Positions 24,555-37,800 of a stretch of DNA of 64,000 bases are shown here, in pieces. Source of the stretch: Pseudomonas sp. efr-133-TYG-5 (lineage in GTDB: Bacteria; Pseudomonadota; Gammaproteobacteria; Pseudomonadales; Pseudomonadaceae). The position numbers and the translations under genes are program-made. The number at the start of each line of letters is the position of its first letter. The stretch's first letter is position 1. The notes under the pieces are model-generated. The model was not told the DNA's origin. It was given only the letters and a program-made list of their open reading frames with translations, and did no database searches. Where the stretch lies: positions 1 through 64,000 of the forward strand of contig NZ_JARVSM010000001.1 of assembly GCF_030209175.1 (NCBI RefSeq), given 5' to 3'.

Positions 24555-25664
24555 ATGTTCAAGCGCACTCTGATCGCAGCTTCCCTGACCGTCGCCGCTC
24601 TGGCTTCCGCCCAGGCCATGGCCGCTAACGTAACCGGTGGTGGCGCGACTCTGCCTGCCGCTCTGTACAAAGGCTCTGCCAACAGCATCCTGCCTGCCAA
24701 CTTCAGCTACGCCGCCACCGGTAGCGGCGTCGGCAAAAGCGCTTTCCTGACCAACACCGCGTCGCAATTCGGCACCACTGGCACCGTGCATTTCGCCGGT
24801 AGCGACTCGATCCTCAGCACTGCGGAAATCAGCACCTACAACACCAACTTCGGTGCTGCCTACGGCCCGCTGATCCAACTGCCATCGGTAGCCACTTCGG
24901 TTGCCATTCCGTACAAGAAATCCGGTCAGACCGCTCTGAACCTGACCAGCGCCCAACTGTGCGACGCACTGTCGGGCACCGTCACCACCTGGGGCCCGCT
25001 GCTGGGCAACAGCGACGCCACCCCGATCCGCGTGGTTTACCGCAACGTTTCCAGCGGCACCACGGAAATTCTCAGCCGCCACCTGAACGCGATCTGCCCA
25101 AGCAAGTTCGCGGTCAACTCGACTTTCACCAACGCTCGCCTGCCAGCCGGTTCTGCGCTGCCGTCGACCTGGGTCGGCGTCGCTGGCACCGCTGACGTGG
25201 CCACTGCGGTCAACGCTGTAGACGGTTCCATCGGCTACGTCGGTCCGGACGGTGTCAACGCGGCGAGCAACGCTGTCGTTGCCCGCGTCAACGGCGTGCA
25301 GCCAACCACCGCCAACGTTTCGCTGGCACTGGGCACTGCGCCGCTGCCAACCGTACCGTCCAACCCGACGCAATGGGTACCGGTAGTGGCCCAGCCAGCC
25401 AGCGGCTACCCGATCGTGGCCTACACCAACCTCATCATCGGCCAGTGCTACAAGGATGCAGCCGTGGCCACCGATGTGCGTAACTTCCTCACCACTCACT
25501 ACAGCAACCCAGGCAACAACGCTGCCACCGTGGCTCACAGCTTCACTCCAGTGCCAACCAACTGGAAAGCCGCTGTGACCGCCAACTTCATCACCAACAC
25601 TTCGGGCAACAACCTGGACATCAACAACGCCAACGCCTGCAACGGCATCGGTCGTCCGTTGTAA
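24555..25664 (+). CDS. lapA: DING-family phosphate-binding/phosphatase protein (LapA-like)
   Basis: A 369-residue exported protein. The signal peptide covers residues 1-24 (ending AQAMA) and the mature N-terminus ANVTGGGATLPAALY is a variant of the DINGGGATLP start that names the family. A second family motif, GTVHFAGSDSILS, follows. DING proteins share the PstS phosphate-binding fold. In P. aeruginosa LapA (PA0688), encoded directly after hxcS, is the alkaline phosphatase secreted by Hxc. The same position here makes this the likely Hxc substrate. ATG 24555 follows AAAAGGAG; the frame opens at 24483 but has no better start. A strong terminator lies at 25688-25721. Phosphatase versus pure binding activity cannot be judged from sequence. 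Confidence 0.85.
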   Translation: MFKRTLIAASLTVAALASAQAMAANVTGGGATLPAALYKGSANSILPANFSYAATGSGVGKSAFLTNTASQFGTTGTVHFAGSDSILSTAEISTYNTNFGAAYGPLIQLPSVATSVAIPYKKSGQTALNLTSAQLCDALSGTVTTWGPLLGNSDATPIRVVYRNVSSGTTEILSRHLNAICPSKFAVNSTFTNARLPAGSALPSTWVGVAGTADVATAVNAVDGSIGYVGPDGVNAASNAVVARVNGVQPTTANVSLALGTAPLPTVPSNPTQWVPVVAQPASGYPIVAYTNLIIGQCYKDAAVATDVRNFLTTHYSNPGNNAATVAHSFTPVPTNWKAAVTANFITNTSGNNLDINNANACNGIGRPL

Positions 25665-25687
25665 GCCTGGCTTCACGCGCAGACAAA

Positions 25688-25721
25688 TGGCAGCAGCCTT
25701 CGGGCTGCTGCCATTTTTTTT
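25688..25721 (+). terminator. Intrinsic terminator after the DING gene
   Basis: TGGCAGCAGCC and GGCTGCTGCCA form an 11-bp perfect stem around a TTCG tetraloop, followed by eight T. Confidence 0.95.
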
Positions 25722-25855
25722 GCTGCGGATACTCCTCAATCATGAAGTTTGTGTGACATCCGTTCGGTCGCAGCCTTCGCCAACCGCCTATGTCGTAACG
25801 GCAGGGGCAAACGGACCTGCGGATTCGTGTGGCAAACCAAAAGGATCTCGTAGTG

Positions 25856-28800
25856 ATGCTCGCTCGCCCATCCCGTCGCGGTACCCGTGTCCAGCCTCAG
25901 CATGAGGGCGTCGAGCCGGCGCTCTGGCTGCTCAAGCCGTTGGCGCAGGCGATTGCCCTGTGTCTGGTGGCGGGCAGTGCCGAGGCGGCGACCGCGTTCA
26001 GTTCGGGCTGGTTTGCCGCCAAGGGCGCGGCCCAGCAAGCGGCAGCCACGCGCCCAGGCGTCGGCGGGTTGCCGGGGATGACACCGCCGCTGGCGCAGCA
26101 GCAGAAGGCCAACCAGCAGTTGCAACGCTCGATCCAGACCTTGAACAACACCGTCGCCGCCATTGCCGCGCAACAGGCGGCGCAGGCGGCCGGGCGCGCA
26201 GCGGCATTGGGTAGCGTGCAATTCGTCCCGGACGGTCTCGGCGAAGGGGGCCTGAAGGTCGACAACAGCCTCACCCAGGGCTGGCAGAACGCCAAGGGGC
26301 CGCAACAGACCCAGGTCGATGGCAAGACCACGGTGAAGATCGAGCAGACTGCCGACAAGGCGATCCTCAATTGGGAAACCTTCAACGTCGGGCGCAACAC
26401 TACGGTGGAATTCGCCCAGCAGGCGAACTGGGCGGTGCTCAACCGGGTCAACGATCCGAGTGCGCGAGCCAGTCAGATCCAGGGTCAGATCAAAGCTGAC
26501 GGCACGGTGATGCTGATCAACCGCAACGGCATCGTGTTCAGTGGCACCAGTCAGGTCAACGTGCGCAACCTGGTGGCGGCTGCCGCCAACATCACCGATA
26601 TCCAGTTCCGCGACCGGGGCCTGTACTTCGACAGCAGCGCCAGTCAGCCGACCTTCACCGACGCTGCCGGCAAGGTGCTGGTCGAGCGCGGCGCCGCCAT
26701 CGCTACCGCCGCGCCCGCGACCTCCACGGATGCCGGCGGCTATGCCTTGTTGCTCGGCAGCGAGGTGCAGAACGACGGCAGCATCAACACGGCCAAGGGC
26801 CAGACCGTACTCGGCGCCGGGGATCGCTTTTACATTCGCAAAGGTGCGGGCACCGAGGGCAATGCGTTTTCCACCACTTTCGGCAACGAAGTCACCCCGG
26901 GTTTCAAAGCCGCCAGCACCGCCGGCAAGGTCAGCAACAACGGGCTGATTCAAGCCGCCACGGGCGATATCACCCTGACCGGCCACGAAGTCGTGCAAAA
27001 CGGCGTGTTGCTGTCCAGCACGTCGGTGGCGACCCGCGGCACGATCCACCTGCTCAACCCGGTCAGCGACAGCCAGGGCAGCGTGACGCTGGGGCAGGGC
27101 AGCGCGACGGCGGTCATGCTCGACAGCAGTGACCTCAGCGCGCTCGACAGCCAGCATCAGGCGGCCCTCACCGGCGTCGGCCCCAACAACCGGATTCGCA
27201 GCGACCAGTCGCGCATCGATATCCAGAGTGGCGGCAGCGTCGAGTTCCAGAACGGTTCGATCACCCTGGCCACCGGTGGCCAGGTCGCGGTGGCGGCGCA
27301 GCGCCGCAGTGTGGTGCGCGACGGCGCGTTGATCGACGTGTCCGGGGCCATCGGCGTGAAGGTCGCGATGGCGTCGAACAACATCAAGATCAACGTCCAG
27401 GGCAACGAGCAGCGCGATGCCGCGGGCAACCGCGACAACGCTGCGCTCAACAGCAACGACGTCTGGGTCGATGTGCGTGACCTGGTCTATGTGCCGGCCG
27501 GCACCAACGGCTACGCCACGGATCGCTGGTACACCGCGGGCGGGTTGCTCGAAGTCGGCGGCTATCTCGGCACCCAGGGGCACAGCGTCGGCGAGTGGAT
27601 GGCCCAGGGTGGCACGGTGGGTTTTGCCGGCACCGACGTGGTCACGGAAAAGGGCTCGCTGATCAATCTGTCCGGCGGCACGCTCGATGTGCAGAGCGGC
27701 GAAATCCGCCAGAGCTGGCTGCGCGGCGCAGACGGGCGCCTGTACGAGCTCTCGAAGGCGCCGGGGGATTTGCTCTACAGCGGTTTGTACAAGGGCTATG
27801 AGGACAGCAGTGAGCGTTGGGGCCAGACCCGTTACTACTACAACCCGCTGATTGCGCCGACCACGCGCCAGGAGTCGGGCTACAGCGTCGGTCGCGATGC
27901 CGGGCAACTGGTGATCGGCACCCGCAGTGCCGTGCTGGATGGTCAGTTGCTCGGCGAGGCGTACCAGGGCGAGCGCCAGACGCAAGCGCCGCGTGCCGCG
28001 CTCGACGGTTACCAACAGAGCCAGACCGCGCAGGCACGGCGTGCGCAGTTGATTGTCGGCAGCTACGACCCGGCTTACGTGGCGGCGGCCGGGGGGTTGT
28101 TGTACGGCCTCAATCCGCTGCTGGACCGGGTGTCGATCGACCACAACGTGGCGCCCGGCGATGCCGTGGCGCTGACGGACGCCGTCCCGAGCGCCCGCAG
28201 CGGCTCGCTGGTGCTGGATGCCGAGACGCTCAACGGCTGGCAACTGGGGGCGCTGAAAGTCGCGGCTCGCGAGCAGATCGACGTCAACAGCGCGCTGAGG
28301 GTCGACGCCGGCGGTGACATCACTCTGTACGGGCCGCAGGTGCAAGTGGGCGCCGACCTCACGGCCCGGGGCGGCAGCCTGCACCTGGGCAACGTGCTGT
28401 ATCAGCTCAACACCGATAAAGCCGAAGACACCCGTCTCACCGCGCAGCCCGGCAGGGACACGCGCGTGCAGATCGACGCAGGAGTGCGCCTGGACACCCG
28501 CGGCCTGTGGAGCAACCTGCGCACCAACCCGGACGACACGGCGAGCCTGGCCTGGCTCAACGGTGGCGTGATCTCGATCCGCAGCAGCGGCGATATCCAG
28601 GTCGCCGCCGGCAGCCTGCTCGATGTTTCGTCGGGCGCGGCGCTGATGGCCAACGGCAAGACCCGTGGCGGCAAAGGTGGGGACGTGACGCTGGAATCGA
28701 GCGCCATTTCCGCCCCGGGCGATTCGCGATTGATCCTTGACGGGGCGGTGCGCGGACATGGCGTGACCGGCGGCGGCAACCTGTTGCTACAGGCCGCGGC

Positions 28801-31800
28801 GATCGTCATCGGCCAGACCGCGGAAAAACCTGCGAGCAACACCTTGCAACTGTCGCCGCAGCTGTTCGGCCAAGGCTTCTCGGCCTATAACCTGATCGGT
28901 TTGAACGGCCTGAGCGTGGCCGAGGACACGGCGGTCGACGTGACGATGCCGGTCTACCGGTTCGCCGATGCGGCGGCGGGCCTGGCCAGCGGTGCCGATC
29001 CGCAGGCGGCGCTGCAAGTGTGGACACCGACGTTGTTCCAGGAGAACCCGACCCAGGGGCGCCTGACCCAGCGCGCCGGCGCCAGCGTGACATTGCAGGC
29101 CGGCGCCAGCCTGCGCAATCTGATCGAGCCGGCCAGCAGCGCGCTGGTGCTCGGCCAGGGCTCGCGAATCAGTGTCGATCCGGGGCAGCGCATCAACCTG
29201 CGCGGCCCGGGGCAGATCACACTCGAGGGGCAACTCGACGCCTGGGGCGGCACCATCGACATCCGCCAGCAGCAATTCGCCGGCATTGATCCGAGCAGTT
29301 CCGATCAGGTCGCCGAGCCCAACGCTCATCAGCGCTCGATCCTGATTGGCGAGCACGCCGTGCTGGACGTGGCCGGCCGTGCCAACACGGCAGTGGATGC
29401 GCTGGGGCGCGTCTACGGGCAAGTCGCCCGTGGCGGTAGCCTGATCATCGGTGGCGAAATCGACGCGAAGAAGATCACCGCGACCGCAGCCGATGCGTTT
29501 GTGATCGTGCGTGACGGCGCACGGCTGGAAGCCTCCGGCGCCGCCGCGACGCTGGACGTTGCCGGCCAGGGCCCGACCCGCGTGGCCAGCGACGGTGGGC
29601 GCATCACCCTGAGTTCCTACAACGGCCTGCACATCGACGGCAGCCTGCGCGCGGCAGCCGGCGGGGCCGGGGCGGCGGGCGGCAAACTCGAGGTCATTCT
29701 CGATTCGCCGTTGTACCGCGACACGGCCAGCAACGACGTGCGCGCGCCGCGGGAAATGATCATCAGCCAGACGTACCAGCCGGCTGACGAGAACGCGCCG
29801 TTGCCCTACGGGCAAAGCCGCTTGAGCGCCGAGCGTTTGATGAGTGGCGGCTTCGGCAGCCTCGCCTTGATGAGCAACGGCTTCCTGTCGTTCGACGGCG
29901 ATGTCGACCTGCGCGTGGATCAGAGCCTGAGCCTGTACGCCGGCGTCCTGTCGGTGGCCGAGCAGGGCCAGGAGAATGCGCGTGTCAATCTGGCGGCACC
30001 GTATCTGCGCTTGTCGGGGATCGGCCAGTACTTCACTAACGTCGGCCTGATCCGGCCGCTGATCCAGAACACGGCGGCCTCGCAATTGCCGGTGCCGCTG
30101 GCTGCCGCCCAGTTCCAGGCGACTGCCGATTTGCTCGATGTCGGCAACAGCCTGTCGTTCGGTGCCAGCGGGGCGATTCTGCAACTGGGCGGCCCGGCGG
30201 CCACCGCGAGCCGGCGCGGCTTCGATCAGGTGACGCTGGACAGTCGCGGCGACCTGCGCTTTCTCGCGCCGACCGACAGCCGTACGAAAACCCAACTGTG
30301 GACGCCCGGCGATCTCACGCTCGCGGCCCGGCAGATTTACCCCGCCAGTGGCGTGACCGCCGATGTGCGCGTCGGCTTCCGGCGCGCGGACCTGGTCACC
30401 ACGCCTGCGCGGACCCTGCGCATCAGCGGCCATGGCAGTGCGCCGGACGCCTTGCCGTACTCGGTCTTCGGGCAGTTGAACCTGTATGCCGGGTACATCG
30501 AGCAGGGCGGTGTGCTGCGCGCGCCACTCGGCCTGATTACCCTGGGCGATGACGTGTTGACCAAGACCGAGGAAGTGCACTTGCTGCCCGGCAGTGTGAC
30601 GTCGGTCAGCGGCGCCGGGCTGGTCATGCCTTACGGCGGCACCACCGACGGCATCGACTACCGCTACAACGGCAAATCGGTGGTGCTCATTGGCGTCAGC
30701 GGCAACACCGCCGGGGTGACCTTGCTGTCGCGCTACGTCGATGTGCAGGACGGTGCGCTGATCGACCTGTCCGGCGGTGGCGACTTGCGCGGTGCCGGGT
30801 TTGTCTCCGGTCGCGGCGGTTCGACCGACGCGCGCTACAACCCGCTGGTACGCAATGCCGCCGACGGCACGTTCAGCCTGCCCGGCCTGGCGAGCAACCC
30901 GGTGTACGCCATCGTGCCGGGCAGCCAGAGCCTCTACGCGCCGATGCTCGCCGAGGCGGGCGCGGTGGACCCACGGATCGGCCAGCAGATCACTATCGGG
31001 GCCGGTGTGCCGGGCCTGGCGGCGGGCACCTACACCTTGCTGCCGTCGACATTCGCCTTGCTGCCGGGGGCATTCCGCGTCGAGGTCAACGGTCAGGCCG
31101 CCCCCGGCGTGGTGGACACCGCGCTGCGCCTGCGCAACGGCTCCTGGACGGCTTCCGGGGTGATGTCGGTGGCCAACACTGGAGTGCGCGACAGCCTGGC
31201 CAGCCAGGTCATCCTGACCGCGGCCGATGTGCTGCGGCGTTACTCGCAATACAACGAGAGCAGCTTTGCCGATTTCATCCGCAGTGACGCGGCCCGGCGC
31301 GGTGTTCCCCTCGCACAGGCGCCGGCGGATGCCAAGTCGCTCAACCTGCAGCTCAGCGACGGCGGCCGCCGTGACATCGCCCTGGATTTCAATGGCCAGG
31401 TGTTGTTCGGCGCCGCCACTGGCGGCGTCAGCGGTTCGGCCACGGTGCACGGCAGCGCCGGAGCGAGTTTCGAGATCCTTGGCGCGGGCCGCGCGCGAAC
31501 GGAGGGCTTCAGCGGCGTGTCGCTGTATGCCGATAGCCTCAATCGCCTGGGCGCCGGACGCCTGGTCATCGGCGCGACGCCGACCGTGGACTACGTGTCG
31601 GCCGGCAACATCGTCGACTTCAAGGGCGCGACCAGCAATATCACCTTGCGCGCGGGCGCTCTGCTGGCGGCACCGGAAGTCATGCTGTGGAGCAACTCGG
31701 CGAGCGGGGCGATCACCGTTGAAGCGGGCGCCGGCATCAACACCCTCGGGTACGGCAGCGCGCCCTACGACTCGACCAAGGGCTTCGTCTACCAGCCGGG

Positions 31801-34800
31801 CGCGGCGAGCCTGCTGGTCGTCTCCAACGGCTGGAACAACGTGCTGGCGCCGGCACTGGGCGACAACAGCCGGTCCTCCGGCAGCATTCGCATCGGCACC
31901 TGCGCAACGCCGTCGTGTGCCGAGCCGGCGTTGCTCTATTCCAAGGGCAGTATCACCGCGGCCACCGACAAACAGTTCGCGTTGGGCGAGACCGTGCGCT
32001 TTGGTACCCGTCAGTTGTCCTTGTCTGTCGGCGCGGTGAATGCCGGCAGCGCCGAGGCGCTGGCGCAGGCCGGCGACAAGGTGCCGACCGGGCTGATTCT
32101 CAACCAACAGGTGCTCGACCGGTTATTGCGCGGTGACAGCCAGTTCGGCGCGCCGGCCCTGGAAACCCTGGGCCTGACCACCCGCGACGCCTTCAACTTC
32201 TACGGCAGCGTGACCCTCGACACGCTGGATCCGGTCAGCGGCCAGAGCAAATTGCAGAACTTCATGCTGTCCACCCCGGCCATTTATGGCCTCGGCGAGA
32301 GCACCGACGTGGCGACGCTGCGCACCGCCAATCTGATCTGGAACGGCGCTGTCCAGGCGCCGGGTGCAGTGATCGCCGGCGGCGCCGGCACCGGGCGCGG
32401 CACCCTGGACATTCAGGCGCAGCGCATCGAGTTCGGCTACGGCGCCTACACGCAACCGAGCGGCACCAGCGAAAACGATCGGCTGACCCTGGGGTTCGCC
32501 AACGTCAACCTCAGCGCCAGCGAGCGCATGACCGCCAACCACAAGGGCAGTCTGGCGGTGTATCAGGCCCAAGGCGCTTACGATCCGGTCAGCGGCTACG
32601 CCTACAGCGGCGGCAACCTCAATCTGCGCACGCCGTTGCTCACCGGCGAAGCGGCGTCGGTCAATCTGCTCAAGGCTGGCGAACGCCTGACCCTCAGCGG
32701 TGCGGGCGCTACGGCAGCGGCCGATGCCCTGGGCGCGCAGCTGACGCTAGAGGCGCGGGATGTCGCCCTCGACAGCCGCATTGCGCTGGCCAGCGGCAAA
32801 CTGCTGGTCAAGGCCGAACAGGAGCTGAGCCTCGGCGCGGCAGCCATGCTCGACCTGGCCGGACGCGTGCTGCCGTTCAACGACGTCAGCAAATACAGCT
32901 GGGGCGGCGATGTGCTGCTGCACAGCAGCCAGGGCTCGATCCGCCAGGCCGTGGGTTCGCAGATTGACCTGTTGGCGCAGAACAATCAGGCCGGCAGCCT
33001 CAGTGCGGTGGCCCTCGGGGCGGACGCCGGCGTGGTCGATCTGCAGGGGCGGATTCTCGGCGCCAGCAGCGGTCATTACGACGCCGGCGGTACGTGGGTG
33101 CCGTACAAGGCAGCCAGTGTCGACATCCGCGCCCAGCAGCTGGGCGGCGATCTCAGCGAGCAGTTCGCGGCCCTCAACCAGCGCCTCAACGACGGGCAAG
33201 TGTTCGGCGCGCGCAGCTTCCAGTTCAAGCAAGGCAACCTGGTGATCGGCGACGGCCTCAAGGCCGGCGAAGTCAACGTTTCCGTGGACAACGGCAGCCT
33301 GCTGGTCGCGGGGCGCATCGACGCCAGTGGCGAGCGCGTCGGCAACATCCGTCTGGCGGCGAAAACCGGCCTGACCCTGGCCGGCAATGCCGTGCTCGAC
33401 GCTCATGGCCGGGTTTTGCGGGTCGACAGCTACGGGCAAATCATCGATGCGCCGAACCGGGCGATGGTCGAACTCAACGCCGGCGAAGGTCAGTTGACCC
33501 TGGCCGCGGGCACGCGCATCGACCTGCGGCATGGCACTGACGCGGTGGTCGGCAGCTTGCCGGGGCAGCATGACGGGCGCTTGCGCGGCACCCTCGAGTT
33601 GAATGCACCGCGCCTGGGTAGTGACGACATCGCCATCGACGCGAGCGGTGCCCTGGACATCGAGGGCGCGCGGTCGATCGGGCTCAACGCCGTGCGCCGC
33701 TACAGCGACGCAGCCGACGGTGTCGATCCGGCGGCCAGCGGTCGCCCGTACCAGGTGATCGATCAGGCTTATCTGAACAGCCTCCACGGGGACAGCAGCG
33801 CGTTCATCGATGCCGCGCTCGGCAACGCTAATCTGCTGCAAGGCAAACTCGCCGGACTGCGCAGCAGCGCCTATAGCGACGCGTTCCATTTGCGTCCCGG
33901 GGTGGAAATCGTCAGCAAGAGCGCCGACGGCGATCTGGTTGTGCAGGGCGATATCGACCTGTCGGGCTACCGCTACGCCAGCCTCAACCCGCACACACAG
34001 AAGACCGCGGTGTACGGCTCGGGCGAGGCCGGCAGCCTGGTGATTCGTGCCGGGGGCAACCTCGATTTCTACGGCAGCCTCAACGACGGGTTTGCGCCGC
34101 CGCCCGCGACGGTGGATGACGCCGGCTGGAAGTTGTTGCCGGGCATCCAGCCGTTTGGCGGCGATGTTATTGTGCCAAGCGCTGGCGTGACGCTGGCCGA
34201 AGGCACGCTGTTTCCGCCGGGCGTGGCGCTGAACTATGACGTGCCGTTACAGGCGACCGTGCTGGCCGCCGGCACGCTGCTGCCGACTGAGGGCACGCTC
34301 GCCGCGCCGTACACCTTCAGCGCCGGAACGGTGCTGGCCGGTGCGGTCCACGATGCGGCGGGCAACCTGCTGTATGCCGCCGGCACATTGCTGCGCGACA
34401 GCCTGACCCTGCCGGCGGGCAGTCGCCTGGGCGCGGGCATCCGCCTCAATGACAACACCGCCATGAATGCGCTGCTCTGGCCCAAAGGCGTGCCGTTGCC
34501 GGGCAGTTACGAGGCCGATACCCAGGCGATCAAAGGCGTGCGCCTGAGTGGTGCGCTGGCGTTGCTGCGCGGTTCGCTGATTCCGTCCATGACCGACGTG
34601 GTCCTGGCCGACGGTACGGCTTTCATCGAACTGCGGCCATTGGACGGCGACCGCCAGGGGCGCAACTGGGCGGTGGCCAGTATGCTGCCGGCCGGCAGTG
34701 CCTCGTGGTCGATGCGCGTGGTGGCCGGGGCGGACCTGGACGCCGCCGACACCCGTTTGGTGAAACCGGTGGCCAGCGACGGACATCTGCTGCTCGCCGA

Positions 34801-37800
34801 TACGCACTACGGCATGAAAGTCACCGAAAAAGCCCCGGCGCTGGTCTGGGGCGAAGGCAACCTCGGCGGCTTCACGCCGGGTGACCCGGTGCCCGACGAA
34901 TACAAGGAATGGTGCGATTGGGCGCCCAACTCCTGTGTGTCGGCGCCGCGCTGGACGTGGGCGCCAGGCAACTGGATGGGCATGCCGGACAACTCGCCGA
35001 TGACCGACGACGATGTGCTCGCCTGGTGCGGTTCGTTCCCGGAGCTGTGCGTCGAGAACAAGCCCGGCATCACCGTGAAAACCCGCACGCAGATGTTCAG
35101 CGTGCTGCGCACCGGCAGCGCCGATCTCGATGTGCTGGCGGCCGGCGACGTGAGCATGGCGTCGCCGTTCGGCGTGTACACCGCCGGCACTCAGTCGCAG
35201 GACATCGATCCGCGCTTCAACCAGCCGCGCGGACGCCTGTCCGACGACGGTTCGGTGCTGGGCAGTGCCGACACGGACTACGAGAAACTGGTCAACGGTG
35301 GCAGCGACAGCCTCTACCAGGCCTGGTACCCGCAATGGGGCGGCAACCTGACCGTCAGCGCCGGCGGCTCGGTGTCCGGGGACGTGCTGGGTCGTCGCGG
35401 GTTGTCGAATACTTTGGAAACCCGCGAGCAGGTACCGAGCGTGGGCGTCGGCAACTGGCTGTGGCGCCAGGGCACCGGCAACGCGGAGGTGCCGACCGCG
35501 TGGTGGATCAACTTCGGCAGCTATGCCACGCAACCGTTGCCGGATCAGAGCGTCGATACCGGCGCTTATCTGGTCGGCTTCACCGGTTTCGGCACCTTGG
35601 GCGGTGGCAACATCAGCCTGCAGGCTGGCGCCGATGGCGGCATGCTCCGGGCTCTGGGCGGCAGCGGCGCGGATAATCTGTATCCGCGTGGCCAAGGGCT
35701 GGTGGTGGCCGTCGGTAGCACCGGACGCGTGGGCAGCGATGGCCGCTTGCAGTTGACCGGTGGCGGCGACATGGACGTCCGTATCGGCGGTTCGCTCAAC
35801 CCTTCGCTGAACGCGCGGGCCGGGCGCAGCGGCACGCTGGCGCCGCTCCACGACCTGCAAGGCGCGCTGATCAACCTGCGCGGTGCGGCTCAGGTCAGCG
35901 GTGGCGCCATGGGCGGCATCAACCTGCAATACGGTTCGGCCGCGTTCCTCCAGGATGCGCGCGAGACGCGTCCGTATGATCTGTTCAACGCGACCGTGGG
36001 TAGCGCCTCGGGTGGCTTGGTGCTGATTCCCGGCGACTCGGGCATGCGCATCAATACCCGCGGTGACCTGGTGCTCGGCGGGGCGGCCGATCCAGGGCGG
36101 GTGCGCCTGCAGAACTCGACACCGTTCACCACGGCGGCGGGTGTCGAATATGCCGGCGGTGGCTTGAGCGCGTTTTCGCTGTGGACCGACCACACGGCCA
36201 TCGACCTGTTCTCGGCGGGGGGCAACCTGACGCCGAGCACGCAAATGGCGGAGTTGGTCACAGGTTCGATGCGGCCCGTGGAGGGCAGCAACAGCTCGCC
36301 GACCGATGGCCGTTACGTGTTTCCGTCGATCCTGCGCGCGGTGGCCGCCCAGGGCTCGATCTACGCCGGCCCATCGGCGGCCTACGGTGCGATCAGCGGG
36401 TTGTTTCCGGCCAAGGGTTACTCGTTGCTGCTGGCGCCGTCGAACGCCGGGCAACTGGAACTGCTGGCGGGGGATTCGATCTACGCCGGTGGTTACGCGA
36501 TCAACCAGTCCGGTGCCAGCCTGTCGGCCCTGGCCACGCCGTTCGCCCCGGCGTACAACGGCTTTGCCAACACTGTCAGCAGCCAGCCGGTGATGAGCAA
36601 TTACGGTCGCGATGGCATCGGCGCGTCGAAGAACGTGCGCTACCCGTTGTTCGCGTTCGGCGCCGACAGCTACTCCGGCACGACCACGCCGCAGGCGCCG
36701 GCGCGCTTCTATGCCTTGAGCGGCGACCTGGTGGGGGTACGCAGCGGCGAGACCCTGAGCTTCAACATATCCAAACGCACCTGGTACGAAGCGGCCGGGC
36801 CGGTGTGGATGCTGGCCGGGCGCGATATCGTGGCGTCGGGCAGCAACCTCGGCCAGGCGACGGCGGCGCCCACCGAGATGGCCGGCAACGTCGAACAGAT
36901 CGCCTCGACCGGCAACCTGTTCATTCACAATGACCCGCGCGACGTTTCTCGTGTGGCTGCCGGGCGTGACATCCTCTACAGCAGCTTCGACATCGCCGGC
37001 CCGGGCCTGCTCGACATCAACGCCGGGCGCAACATGCTCATGGAGGATCGCGCCGCCATCACCAGCCTGGGTCCGCTCACGGCGGGGGACAACCGGCCCG
37101 GTGCGAGCATCGTGCTGCAGGCCGGCGCGGGCGCGCAGGGGCCGGATTACTCGCGCTTCATTGCCCGTTACCTGAATCCGCAGAACCTCGCCAGTGCCGA
37201 CACGGCGCTGAGCGCGCAGCCGGGCAAAGTGGCCAAGACCTACCTCGGCGAATTGCGCAGCTGGCTGACCCTGGGCTACGGCTTCAGCGGCAGCGAAGAA
37301 CAGGCGCCGGCGTTCTTCGCCGCGCTGCCGGCCAGCGCGCAGGCGATTTTCGCCCGCCAGGTGTACTTCGCCGAACTGCGCGCCGCGGGCCTGGAATACA
37401 ACGACGCCGACGGCCCGCGCAAAGGCAGTTACCTGCGCGGTCGCAACGCCATCGCGGCGCTGTTCCCGAGTACCGATGTGGCCGGCAACCCGATCCGTTA
37501 CGACGGTGACATCACGCTCTACGGTGGCGCCGGGGTCAAGACGCTGTTCGGCGGCGACATCCAGATGCTCACCCCGGGCGGTGGCCAGGTGTTCGGCATC
37601 GAGGGTGCGGCACCGCCGTCGACGGCGGGGATCATCACCCAGGGTCAGGGCAACATTCAGCTCTACTCGCAGGGCAGCATCCTGCTGGGACAGAGCCGGA
37701 TCATGACCACGTTCGGCGGCTCGATTCTCGGCTGGTCTGCCGAAGGCGACATCAACGCCGGTCGCGGTTCGAAAACCACCGTGGTCTACACCCCGCCCAA

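Noticed and set aside
25742..25759. Possible reverse-orientation PHO box upstream of pdtA
   Set aside because: On the minus strand ATGTCAC and ACTTCAT with four bases between match only 9 of 14 positions and point away from pdtA.
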